NCBI RefSeq assembly: GCF_018294505.1
Contig: NC_057809.1
Location: forward strand, 512,136,013-512,200,012
Source of the DNA: Triticum aestivum
Taxonomy: Eukaryota > Streptophyta > Magnoliopsida > Poales > Poaceae
Reading direction: 5' to 3'
Length of the DNA stretch: 64,000 nucleotides
Shown: piece by piece, positions 33,781 through 43,897 of the stretch
Layout: each line of letters starts with the position of its first letter
How positions within the stretch are numbered: position 1 is the first letter of the stretch
Translations under genes and position numbers: made by a program
The notes under the pieces: model-generated
What the model saw: only the letters and a program-made list of their open reading frames with translations
What the model was told of the DNA's origin: nothing
The model's database searches: none

Positions 33781-36324
33781 CTTGTGCAGGAGGAAGTACC
33801 AGTGGTAAGGGATTTCCCTGAAGTATTTCCAGAAGAGTTGCCAGGCATGCCACCGGATAGAGATATTGAGTTTTTGATTGAGCTATTGCTAGGCACAAGG
33901 CCAATATCAAAGAGACCATACAGGATGCCTGCAAAGGATTTGGTGGAGATTTAGAAGTAGATTAAGGAGTTACTGGATAAAGGTTACATTCGCCCAAGTT
34001 CGTCACCTTGGGGATCACCAGTACTTCTAGTGGAGCAGAAGGATGGATCGTTAAGGATGGTTGTTGATTATCGAGGATTGAATGAAGTAACCATCAAGAA
34101 CAAGTACCCACTACAAATGATCAATGATCTGTTTGATCGATTGCAAGGAGCTAAGGTATTTTCCAAGATCGATCTGTGATCAGGATACCACCAGTTGAAG
34201 ATTCGATAACAGGATATACCTAAGACAACTTTTACCACCAGGTATGGGATGTATGAGTATACTGTTATGTCATTTGGTCTAACTAACGCACCTGCCTATT
34301 TTATGAACATGATGAACAAAGTGTTTATGGAGTTCTTGGATAAGTTCATCATGGTGTTCATTGATGATATTCTGGTTTACTCGAAAAGTGAAGAGGAGCA
34401 TAAGGAGCATTTGCGATTGGTACTTGAGAAGCTAAGAGAACATCAGTTGTATGCCAAGTTCAGCAAATGTGAGTTTTGTTTGAAGGAAGTAGGATTCCTC
34501 GGACACGTTATATCCGGAGAAGGTATATCAGTAGATCCCACTAAAGTTGATACCGTGACCAAGTGGGAGGCACCAACAACAGTTGGAGAGATCCGGAGTT
34601 TCCTTGGACTCGCAGGATACTACCGGAGATTTATTGAGAATTTCTCCAAAATTGCAAAGCCTATGACGGAGTTGTTGAAAAAGGATACCAAGTTCATATG
34701 GACTGAGGAGTGTGAGGCTAGTTTCCAGGAGTTGAAGAAACGCTTGGTTACTTCACCCGTGTTGATTTTGCCAGACCAGACCAAGGATTATGAGGTGTAC
34801 TGCGATGCTTCATGTCGAGGACTTGGAGCAGTGCTTATGCAGGAAGGGAGAGTTGTTTCATATGCCTCAAGACAACTGAAGCCTCACGAGTTGAATTATG
34901 CTACGCATGATTTGGAGTTAGCAGCCGTAGTGCATGCACTGAAGACTTGGAGACATTTCCTCATTGGAAATCATTTTGAGGTGTACACGGATCACAAGAG
35001 TTTGAAATACATTTTCACACAGAAGGAGTTAAACCTCAGACAAAGGAGATGGTTGGAGCTCATCAAGGATTATGATATGAGATTGCATTACCATCCCGGA
35101 AAGGCTAATGTAGTAGCTGACGCATTGAGTAGCAAAAGCCATGTCAATACACTAATGACGGGAGAAATACCAAGGGAGTTAGCCGAAAATCTTCGTGAAC
35201 TATGTTTGGAAATAGTTCCGAGAGGCTATGTAGCAGCATTGGAGATTCAGTCAACTTTGATGGATAGAATCAGAGAAGCTCAGAAGACTGACAAGGAGAT
35301 TGCCTCTATAAAGGAGAAAATGAGCGAAGGAAAGGCTAAAGGATTTCGTGAGGATGAGCACCACACCCTTTGGTTTGAAGACCGTGTTTATGTGCCCAAT
35401 GACCCGGAGATCAGGAAGTTGATTCTGCAAGAGGCACACGATTCACCATATTCGATTCACCCAGGAAATACCAAGATGTATTTGGATTTGAAGGATAATT
35501 TCTGGTGGACCGGAATGAAGAAAGATATTGCAGAGTATGTAGCAGTTTGTGATGTGTGTCAGAGAGTAAAGGCAGAGCATCAGAAGCCAGCAGGATTGCT
35601 ACAGCCATTGTCGATACCCGAATGGAAGTGGGATAAGTTAGGCATGGATTTTATCATGGGATTACCCAGGACTCGTTCAGGCTATGACTCGATTTGGGTT
35701 GTAGTTGATCGGTTGACTAAAGTAGCTCATTTCATCCCGGTAAAGACCACTTACACCAGTGCTAAGTTGGCAAAGATATACATGACCAGGATTGTATGCT
35801 TACATGGAGTTCCGAGGAGTATAGTATCAGATAGAGGAATCCAGTTTACCTCAAAGTTCTGGAATCAGTTGCACGAAACTTTGGGTACCAGGCTAGAGTT
35901 CAACATAGCTTTTCATCCACAAACAGATGGACAGACCGAGAGAGTCAATCAGATTTTGGAGGACATGCTGAGAGCTTGTGCGCTAGATTATGGATCTAGT
36001 TGGGACGACAATTTGCCATATGCAGAATTCTCTTACAACAACAGCTATCAATCCAGTTTAAAGATGGCCCCTTTCGAAGCCTTGTACGGAAGGAGGTGCA
36101 GGACACCCTTGACGTGGGATGAAGTTGGAGACCGCCAGTTGTTTGGACCTCATTTGATTAAGGAGTCTGAACAGAAGGTGAAATTGATTCGCGATAGGCT
36201 CAAGGTAGCCCAGTCTAGACAGAAGAGTTATGCAAGGAGACAGTTTACGAAGTTGGAGATAGAGCTTATCTTCGAGTACCCCCACTTTGGGGAACAAAGC
36301 GCTTTGGTGTTAAAGGAAAGTTAG
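33781..36324 (+). pseudogene. Pol: reverse transcriptase, RNase H and integrase
   Basis: Before 34249 the frame carries several stops (at about 33952, 33958, 34177 and 34207) inside the RT fingers. Recognisable there are PPDRDIEF and [10 protein letters not shown]. From 34249 a 691-codon frame is open. It has FIDDILVYS at about 34357-34383 (RT active site), RNase H ([39 protein letters not shown]), the HHCC finger ([16 protein letters not shown]), and the integrase core with Asp in GMDFIMGLP, Asp in VSDRGIQF and Glu in DGQTERVNQ. It ends in a frame break near 36290-36324. Being this long it may look like a host gene, but every domain is retroelement pol. Confidence 0.93.
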
Positions 36325-36719
36325 CGCCACGATTTGTAGGACCATAACGAGTATTGGAACGTATGGGAGAAGTGGCCTACAAGTTGGAACTGCCTGAAGG
36401 ATTGTCAGGAGTTCATGATGTGTTCCATGTTTCTCAGTTGAAGAAGTGACACACGGAGATGGCTGACATACCCTTGAGAGACATCGTGCCATTGGAAGCA
36501 ATTCAGTTGGATAACGATTTGACCTATGAGGAGAAACCAGTTAAGATTCTAGAGTATGCCAGTCGAATCACCCGCAGCAAGGTTACCAAGTTTTGCAAGG
36601 TTCAATGGAGCCACCACACGGAGGATAAAGCCACCTGGGAGCGAGAGGAAGATTTGCTCAAGGACCACCCTCACCTATTTTCTAGCCAACCCGAATCTCG
36701 AGGGCGAGATTCATCTTAA
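36325..36719 (+). pseudogene. Integrase C-terminus and chromodomain
   Basis: After the frame break, reading resumes with [21 protein letters not shown] near 36375-36445 and a TGA just before 36452. From 36459 the frame continues with a chromodomain: PVKILEYASRITR, then VTKFCKVQWSHHTEDKATW near 36577-36640. It ends at TAA 36717-36719. Chromodomains direct integration toward marked chromatin. The aromatic and acidic core residues of the fold are recognisable. Confidence 0.85.
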
Positions 36720-36726
36720 GGGGGGT
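36718..36726 (+). other. Polypurine tract of the chromodomain Gypsy element
   Basis: AAGGGGGGTA sits just after the pol stop and a few bases before the LTR start. Confidence 0.65.
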
Positions 36727-36731
36727 ACGTT

Positions 36732-37079
36732 TGTAACATCCCAAATTTTTAATTTGGAATGTTATACATTAGACCATCATTGCATATCATAATTTATTTG
36801 CTTTTGGTTTTGATCCTAGAAATTCCACACAGCTCAAGGACCCACAGAGAGAGTTGGGGATTTCATTATTTTCATATTTGAGTTTTCTCAAATTTTGCGA
36901 ATAGGATCATTTGATTTTAATTATTTTATAATCAATTATTTCTATTACAAAAATATGAGAGAGGGAATAAAATGACTTTCCCAAAATAAAGAAGTATTGA
37001 GGATTTAATAATAAAATCAAATAAGATTTTATTTTGGAGTTTTTCGGTATTTTATTTGAATTTAGGAAAAATGTGCGTA
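36732..37079 (+). repeat. LTR 3, truncated 3' LTR (348 bp)
   Basis: Starts TGTAACATCCCAAATTTTT; the next bases (AATTTGGAATGTTATA) resemble LTR 1 more than LTR 2. It stops at about 37079, where Athila LTR sequence CTAGAGTTCGTAC resumes. No target duplication links 25247 and 37080, so the end was lost in a deletion that also removed some Athila LTR. Confidence 0.8.
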
Positions 37080-38178
37080 CTAGAGTTCGTACTAGAATAA
37101 CACCTTAAGACACAAATCAATCAAAACCCTAATGTCGCCTAGATACTCCAATGTCACCTCAAGTATCCGTGGGTATGATTATACGATATGTGCCACACAA
37201 TCTCAGATTCATCTATTCAACCAACACAAAGGACCTCAAAGAGTGCCCCAAAGTTTCTATCGGAGAATCACGACGAAAACGTGTGCCAACCCCTATGTAT
37301 AGGTTCATGGGAGGAACCCGCAAGTTGATCACCAAAACATACATCAAGTGAATCACGTGATATCCCATTGTCACCACAGATATCCACGGCAAGACATGCA
37401 TCAAGTGTTCTCAAATCTTTTAAAGACTCAATCCGATAAGATTACTTCGAAAGGGAAACTGAATTCATTACAAGAGAGTGGAGGGGGAGGAGAAACATAA
37501 GATCCAACTATAATAGCAAAGCTCGCGATACATCAAGATCATGCCAAATCAAGAACACGAGAGAGAGACAGAGAGATCAAACACATAGCTACTGGTACAT
37601 ACCCTCAGCCCCGAAGGAGAACTACTCCCTCCTCGTCATGGAGAGCACCGGGATGATGAAGATGGCCACCGAAGAGGGATTGCCCCCTCCGGCAGGGTGC
37701 TGGAATGGGTCTAGATTGATTTTTGGTGGCTACGGAGGCTTCTGGCTGCGGAACTCCCGATCTATTCTCCGTTTTGGAAGTTTTTTAGGGTACGACGATA
37801 TATATGGGTGCAGGAAGTACATCGGAGGAGCCACGGGGGACCCACGAGGCAGGAGGCGTGCCCTGGGGGGTGGGGGCGCCCCCCACCCTCGTGGGCAGCC
37901 CGTGTCTCCCCTGATGTGCACTCCAAGTTCATTGGGTTGCTTTCCTTCCAAAAATAACTTCTCCAGTTGATTTCGTTCCTTTTCGACTTCGTTTGATATT
38001 CCTTTTCTTCAAAACACTGAAATAGGCATAAAACAGCAAATCTGGGCTGGGCCTCCGGTTAATAGGTTAGTCCCAAAAATAATATAAAAGTGGATAATAA
38101 AGCCCAATATTGCCCAAAACAGTAGATAATATAGCATGGAGCAATCAAAAATTATAGATACGTTGGAGACATATCAAG

Positions 38179-38192
38179 CATCCCCAAGCTTA
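38179..38192 (-). other. Polypurine tract of the Athila-type element
   Basis: The minus strand reads AAGCTTGGGGATGC two bases before the LTR start at 38176. This tract is familiar from Triticeae Athila-type elements. Confidence 0.85.
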
Positions 38193-41100
38193 ATTCCTGC
38201 TCGTCCTCGAGTAGGTAAATGATAAAAAAGATAATTTTTGATGTGGAATGCTAGTTGGCATAATTTCAATGTAATTCTTCTTAATTGTGGCATGAATATT
38301 CAGATCCATAAGATTTAAGACAAAAGTTTAATATTGACATAAAAACAATAATACTTCAAGCATACTAACGAAGCAATCATGTCTTCTGAAAATAACATGG
38401 CCAAAGAAAGTTACCCCTACAAAATCATATAGTCTGGCTATGCTCCATCTTCACCACACAAAATATTTAAATCATGCGCAACCCTGATGACAAGCCAAGC
38501 AATTGTTTCATACTTTTGATGTTCTCAAACTTATTCAATCTTCATGCAATACATGAGCGTGAGCCATGGATATAGCATTATAGGTGAAATAGAGTGGAGG
38601 TTGTGGAGAAGACAAAAAGGAGAAGATAGTCTCACATCAACTAGGCGTATCAACGGGCTATGGAGATGCCCATCAATAGATATCAATGTGAGTGAGTAGG
38701 GATTGCCATGCAACGGATGCACTAGAGCTATAAGTATATGAAAGCTCAACAAAATAAACTAGTGGGTGTGCATCCAACTCGCTTGCTCACGAAGACCTAG
38801 GGAATTTTGAGGAAGCCCATCATTGGAATATACAAGCCAAGTTCTATAATGAGAGATTCCCACTAGTATATGAAAGTGACAACATAGGAGACTCTTTATC
38901 ATGAAGATCATGGTGCTACTTTGAGGCACAAGTGTGGTAAAAGGATAGTAGCATTGTCCCTTCTCTCTTTTTCTCTCATTTTTTTATTTTTATATTTTTT
39001 TTGGCCTTCTCTTTTTTATGGCCTCTTTTCTCTTTTTTTTATTTGGGCTTCTTTGGCCTCTTTTATTTATTTATTTTCGTCCGGAGTCTCATCCCGACTT
39101 GTGGGGGAATCATAGTCTCCATCATCCTTTCCTCACCGGGACAATGCTCTAATAATGATGATCATCACACTTTTATTTACTTACAACTCAAGAATTACAA
39201 CTCGATATTTAGAACAAGATATGACTCTATATGAATGCCTCCGGCGGTGTACCGGGATGTGCAATGATGCATGAGTGACATGTATGAAAGAATTATGAAT
39301 GGTGGCTTTGCCACAAATACGATGTCTACTACATGATCATGCTAAGCAATATGACAATGATGGAGTGTGTCATAAATGGAACGATGGAAAGTTGCATGGC
39401 AATATATCTCGGAATGGCTATGGAAATGCCATAATAGGTAGGTATGGTGGCTATTTCGAGGGAGGTATATGGTGGGTTTATGGTACCGGCGAAAGTTGCG
39501 CGGTACTAGAGAGGCTAGCAATGGTGGAAGGGTGAGAGTGCGTATAATCCATGGACTCAACATTGGTCATAAAGAACTCACATATTTATTGCAAAAATCT
39601 ATTATTTATCAAAACAAAGTACTACGCACATGCTCCTAGGGGGATAGATTGGTAGGAAAAGACCATCGCTTGTCCCCGACCGCCACTCATAAGGAATACA
39701 ATCAATAAATAAATTATGCACCGACTTCATCACATAACGGTTCACCATACGTGCATGCTACGGGAATCACAAACTTCAACACAAGTATTTTTCAAATTCA
39801 CAACCACTCAACTAGCATGACTCTAATATCACCATCTCCATATCTCAAAACAATTATCAAGTATCAAACTTCTCATAGTATTCAACACAATCATAAGAGA
39901 ATTTTATTATTCTTGAATACCTAGCATATTAGGGTTTTAAGCAAATTACCATTCTATTTAAGACTCTCAAAATAATGTAAGTGAAGCATGAGAGTTCATC
40001 TATTTCTTCAAAATAAAACTACAACCATCCTCTGAAAGATATAAGTGAAGCACTAGAGCAAATGACAAACTACTCCGAAAGATTTAAGTGAAGATCAATG
40101 AGTAGTCGAATAATTATGCAACTTTGTGAAGACTCTCTAACATTTAATAATTTCATATCTTGGTATTCTATTCAAACAGCAAGCAAAGCAAATTAAAATG
40201 ACATCTAAGAATAGCAAACATCATGTGAAGAAGCAAAAACTTAGGATCAACCGATACTAACCGATAATTGTTGAAGAAGAAAGGTGGGATGCCAACCGGG
40301 GCATCCCCAAGCTTAGATGCTTGAGACTTCTTGAAATATTATCTTGGGGTGCCTTGGGAATCCCCAAGCTTGAGCATTTGTGTCTCCTTAATTCCTCTCA
40401 TATCACGGTCTCCCTAAATCTCAAAAGCTTCATCCACACAAAACTCAACAAGGACTCATGAGATAAGTTAGTATAAACCATTGCTAAAACCTTATCATAC
40501 TCTACTATAGCAAATCACTAAAATTATTATTCAACATTGCATACTAAATGCCTCTGCATATTTAATAGTCCTATCCTCAAATGGAATCATTAAAGAAACA
40601 AACATATGCAAACAATGCAAACATAACAGCAATCTGCCTAAACAGGATAGTCTGTAAAGAATGCTGCAACATCCATACTTCCCTAACTCCAAAAATTATG
40701 AAAGAAGATTACGACTGTAGTAAATTTATCAGAGCTTAATATGCAAAAGGTTTCAACATTTTATCACATTCTGACTTTTCTAGGGAATTATTGCAACAGC
40801 GGTAAACGTTCTGTTTTCAAACAGCAACATGAAGACTTGTAAAATAGGCATAGTAAAGACTATCAATGCCACTTTTATTGAAATAAAAGATGAAAAACAA
40901 TGTTCTAAATAACATAAAGCAAATCCTAACAAAATAAATTGATGCTCCAAGCAAAACACATATCATGTGGCGAATAAAAATATAGCTCCAAGTAAAGTTA
41001 CCGATGAACGAAGACGAAAGAGGGGATGCCTTCCGGGGCATCCCCAGGCTTAGGCTCTTGGCTATCCTTGAATATTACCTTGGGGTGCCTTGGGCATCCC

Positions 41101-41768
41101 CAAGCTTAGGCTCTTGCCACTCCTTATTCCATAGTCCATCGAATCCTTACCCAAAACTTGAAAACTTCACAACACAAAACTTAACAGAAAACTCGTAAGC
41201 TCCATTAGTATAAGAAAATAAATCACCACTTAGGTACTGTTGTGAACTCATTCTTTATTTATATTGGTGTAATATCTACTGTATTCAAACTTCTCTATGG
41301 TTTATAAACAATTTTACTAGCCATAGATTCATCAAAATAAGTAAACAACACATGAGAAACAGAATCTGTCAAAAACAGAACAGTCTGTAGTAATCTGGAT
41401 CAAACGTATACTTCTGGAACTCATAAAATTCTCAAATAAATTGCTGGACCTGAGTAATTTATCTATTAATCATCTTCAAAAATAATTAACTAAATATCAC
41501 TCTCCAAATAAAAATGGCAGTAGTTCTCGTGAGCGCTAAAGTTTCTGTTTTTGACAGCATGATCAACAAGACTTTCCCCAAGTCTTCCCAAAGGTTCTAC
41601 GTGGCACAAACACTAATTAAAAGCATAAAACCACATATAAACAGAGGCTAGATGAATTATTTATTACTAAACAGGAACAAAAAGCAAGGAATAAAAATAA
41701 AATTGGGTTGCCTCCCAACAAGCGCTATCGTTAATGCCCCTAGCTAGGCATGATGATTTCAATGATGC
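38193..41768 (-). other. Non-coding 3' interior of the Athila-type element
   Basis: About 3.6 kb of AT-rich sequence between the ORF and the polypurine tract, with no open frame that resembles a protein on either strand. A plus-strand T-rich tract lies at 38965-39085. Two copies of a ~230-bp unit (about 40285-40520 and 41020-41240) contain exact repeats of the polypurine-tract 14-mer. Confidence 0.7.
40285..41240 (-). repeat. Direct repeat with polypurine-tract-like 14-mers
   Basis: Two units about 735 bp apart share GGGGATGCC, CCGGGGCATCCCCA(A/G)GCTTAG, CTTGGGGTGCCTTGGG and a following CCCCAAGCTT. GCATCCCCAAGCTT is exact at 40301-40314 and 41094-41107, and equals the tract at 38179-38192. 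Near copies lie at 40359 and 41038. Confidence 0.8.
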
Positions 41769-42533
41769 TCACATAAAAGATAAGAATTGAAACATAAAGA
41801 GAGCATCATGAAGAATATGACTAGCAAATTTAAGTCTAACCCACTTCCTATGCATAGGGATTTTGTGAGAAAACAACTTGTGGGAACAATAATCAACTTG
41901 CATAGGAAGGTAAAACAAGCATAACTTCAAAACTTTAAGCACATAGAGAGGAAACTTGATATTATTGCAATTCCTACAAGCATATATTCCTCCCTCATAA
42001 TACTTTTCAGTAGCATCACGAATGAATTCAACAATATAACCAGCACCTAAAGCATTCTTTTCATGATCTACAAGCATAGAAATTTTATTACTCTCCACAT
42101 AAGCAAAATTCTTCTCATGAATAATAGTGGGAGCAAACTCAACAAAATAACTATCATGTGATTGAAAATTAAGATCAAGATGACAAGTTTCATGGTTATC
42201 ATTATTCTTTAAAGCATACGTGTCATCACAATAATCATCATAGATAGGAGGCATGCTTTCATCATAATAAATTTGCTCATCAAAACTTGGGGGACAAAAA
42301 ATATCATCTTCATCAAACATAGCTTCCCCAAGCTTGTGGCTTTGCATATAATTAGCATCATGGATATTCAAGGAATTCATACTAAAAACATTGAAATCAT
42401 GCTCATCATTCAAATATTTAGTGCCAAACATTTTATAGATTTCTTCTTCTAGCACTTGAGCACAATTATCCTTTCCATCATACTCACGAAAGATATTAAA
42501 AAGGTGAAGCATATGAGACAAACTCAATTCCAT
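41769..42533 (-). CDS. ORF of the Athila-type element, 254 codons, unknown function
   Basis: The frame is open from ATG 42533 to a stop at 41769. The N-terminal half is acidic (DDEHDF-type text, many Asp/Glu/Asn/Tyr). The C-terminal half is basic and hydrophobic, with CRNCNNIKFPLYVLKVLKL and KIPMHRKWVRLK. No gag, pol or zinc-finger motif is visible; one CxxC (CRNC) occurs. I recall related sequences in Sabrina/WHAM-type elements, but no assigned role. It lies just inside the truncated left (5') edge of the element, so its upstream context and promoter are lost. It may be a surviving accessory or envelope-position ORF. Expression is unlikely. Confidence 0.55.
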   Translation of the reverse strand: MELSLSHMLHLFNIFREYDGKDNCAQVLEEEIYKMFGTKYLNDEHDFNVFSMNSLNIHDANYMQSHKLGEAMFDEDDIFCPPSFDEQIYYDESMPPIYDDYCDDTYALKNNDNHETCHLDLNFQSHDSYFVEFAPTIIHEKNFAYVESNKISMLVDHEKNALGAGYIVEFIRDATEKYYEGGIYACRNCNNIKFPLYVLKVLKLCLFYLPMQVDYCSHKLFSHKIPMHRKWVRLKFASHILHDALFMFQFLSFM

Positions 42534-42589
42534 TTTTTATAGTTTTCTTTTATAAACTAAACTAGTGATAAAACAAGAAACTAAAAGAT

Positions 42590-43897
42590 GGGGATCCACC
42601 GGATCTGACGAGGGGATCCGGTCCCCGATGGTGCGAGTTGAACAGGACGACGACGGGGCCTTCGAAGCCTCCCCAGAGGCGTGCGGGCGCGGCGACGCTG
42701 CCGAAGAAGATGCAAGCGACAAGGAGGGTTCAAGATGGAGATGCCTGCGTGCGAGGAGCGCTCGGGCTGCGGCTTGCTCGCCGGCAATGCCTGCAGGCGG
42801 AAGTAGCCGGCGCAAGGAGGTGAGGTAGCAGGCCGGTGTCGGGGTTGGTGCGGTCGGAGGCCAGGGCCGTGGGGCGGAGCTTGGCGGCGTCTCCTTGTCG
42901 GAGATGATGATGGGGAGGCGTGGAGGACGCTGGCGCGGGCGGATGTCGGGGCCGGAGCTCCTGGCCACGGCGGCGCGGCACCGGAGCAGGGTCCAGCGAC
43001 GAGGAGGAAGTCGAGGTCCTGGAGCAAGGCGACGGGGTACGCTGCGTGAGGGAGAGAACGAAAAGAGGGAAGAGTCCTACGAGTGAGAGGAAGAGGGAGG
43101 GGAAGGGGAGATAGAGTGAGGCAGCACACTCGCTGTCCTCTAGCGGTGCAAGGGAGAGATCGAGAGGGAGAGGGGAGATGGGATCGGGCGTGCTAGGGTT
43201 ACCGCGGGGCACGGTTGGGCCTTGGAGGCCGGCCCAGAAGAGAAGGGGGCTGCGCCTAGATCTTGGCTGGGCTCTCTCTCTCTCTTATTCCCTCTCTTTC
43301 TCTTCTAAAGCCCAGATTAAAAATAGCAAAGGAAAGAAAAAGAAAGGAAGGGTGGAGACAGGATTTAGGCATGGGGATAAATTTCCTGGACTCGCAAAAA
43401 TGTGCACGGTCCGCGAAAAGAGAAAAGGTCAAGTTTGAAAGATTAAATTCAAATTCCTTTGAATTTAATTCAAAAGGCTTGAACTAGGACAGGTTTTTCA
43501 AAGTGCCCAAAAATGTTGAGAATTTTAGATGGAGCTCCGAAAAATGACGAAAGGACATATGGCAAAGTTAGAGGCCAAGAGTTTTGATAACTAAAGCATT
43601 GGGATTTTTGCAAGTGTGTTATGGTGAATTTGAAATTAAAGAAATATTGAATATAGCCCCCTACTATCGGGAGGATCTGTTTTAAAGAGAAACCACCATG
43701 TGAGTTCCCTCGATTTAAATGGATCAAACATCCATGCCATTTATTTAGTTGAGTTATGAAAAAGAAATGACATGATGGCATGATGACATGATGCAATGCA
43801 CATGATGCAATGATGAATGTAACAGACAAAACAAAATCACACAACGAAACTCGGAAAACATGGAACGCGTCTGAAGCTCCGGTCTTGGGGTGTCACA
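42590..43897 (-). repeat. LARD 3' LTR, right surviving block
   Basis: Matches 50719-52023 nearly throughout and ends GGGGTGTCACA at 43897, which is the LTR start in element orientation. A GC-rich block (42590-43250) contains long open frames on both strands. The same frames recur in the other LTR with indels that shift them (for example near 42690-42720 versus 50815-50825), so they are not conserved genes. Confidence 0.9.

Larger units (their letters stand above)
25248..37079 (+). mobile_element. Chromodomain (Tekay/Del-type) Ty3/Gypsy sequence, compound of two copies
   Basis: Three LTR starts with TGTAACATCCCAAA occur at 25248, 29478 and 36732. Two LTR ends (CTACA at 28708 and 31298) are each followed by TGGTATCAGAGC, a primer site for initiator tRNA-Met. 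Only the second is followed by an accessory ORF, gag and pol. The integrase is followed by a chromodomain. The right LTR is cut after 348 bp at the Athila LTR. The simplest reading is a 5'-terminal fragment of one element (25248-29477) joined to a nearly complete second element (29478-37079). Confidence 0.8.
24790..38176 (-). repeat. 3' LTR of the Athila-type element, interrupted
   Basis: On the minus strand the LTR starts TGATATGTCTCC (38176) and ends GTAGACATCA (24790). Its own parts are 24790-25247 and 37080-38176, together 1.56 kb, close to the 1576 bp of the related solo LTR at 14378. A short stretch of LTR appears lost at the nested insertion, since the flanks do not share a duplication. 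Confidence 0.82.
24790..42589 (-). mobile_element. 5'-truncated Athila-type Gypsy element inside the LARD 3' LTR
   Basis: Minus orientation: 3' LTR 38176-24790 (split by nested chromodomain Gypsy DNA), polypurine tract at 38192-38179, non-coding 3' region, and one ORF at 42533-41769. Then the element stops abruptly against LARD LTR sequence at 42589/42590. The 5' LTR, gag and pol are missing, together with 162 bp of the host LTR, so a deletion removed them as one piece. Sabrina/WHAM-like by LTR start and tract. Confidence 0.82.

Noticed and set aside
34249..36324. A 691-codon open frame that could pass for a host gene
   Set aside because: All domains are retrotransposon RT, RNase H and integrase, with a primer site and gag upstream and a chromodomain downstream.
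42537..43438. Several long Pro/Arg/Ser-rich frames in the LARD LTR
   Set aside because: GC-rich, open on both strands, and shifted by small indels in the matching block at 50600-51530.
23684..43897. Two independent LARD insertions
   Set aside because: Both blocks fit one LTR in order and orientation, separated only by the Athila-type element and a 162-bp gap.
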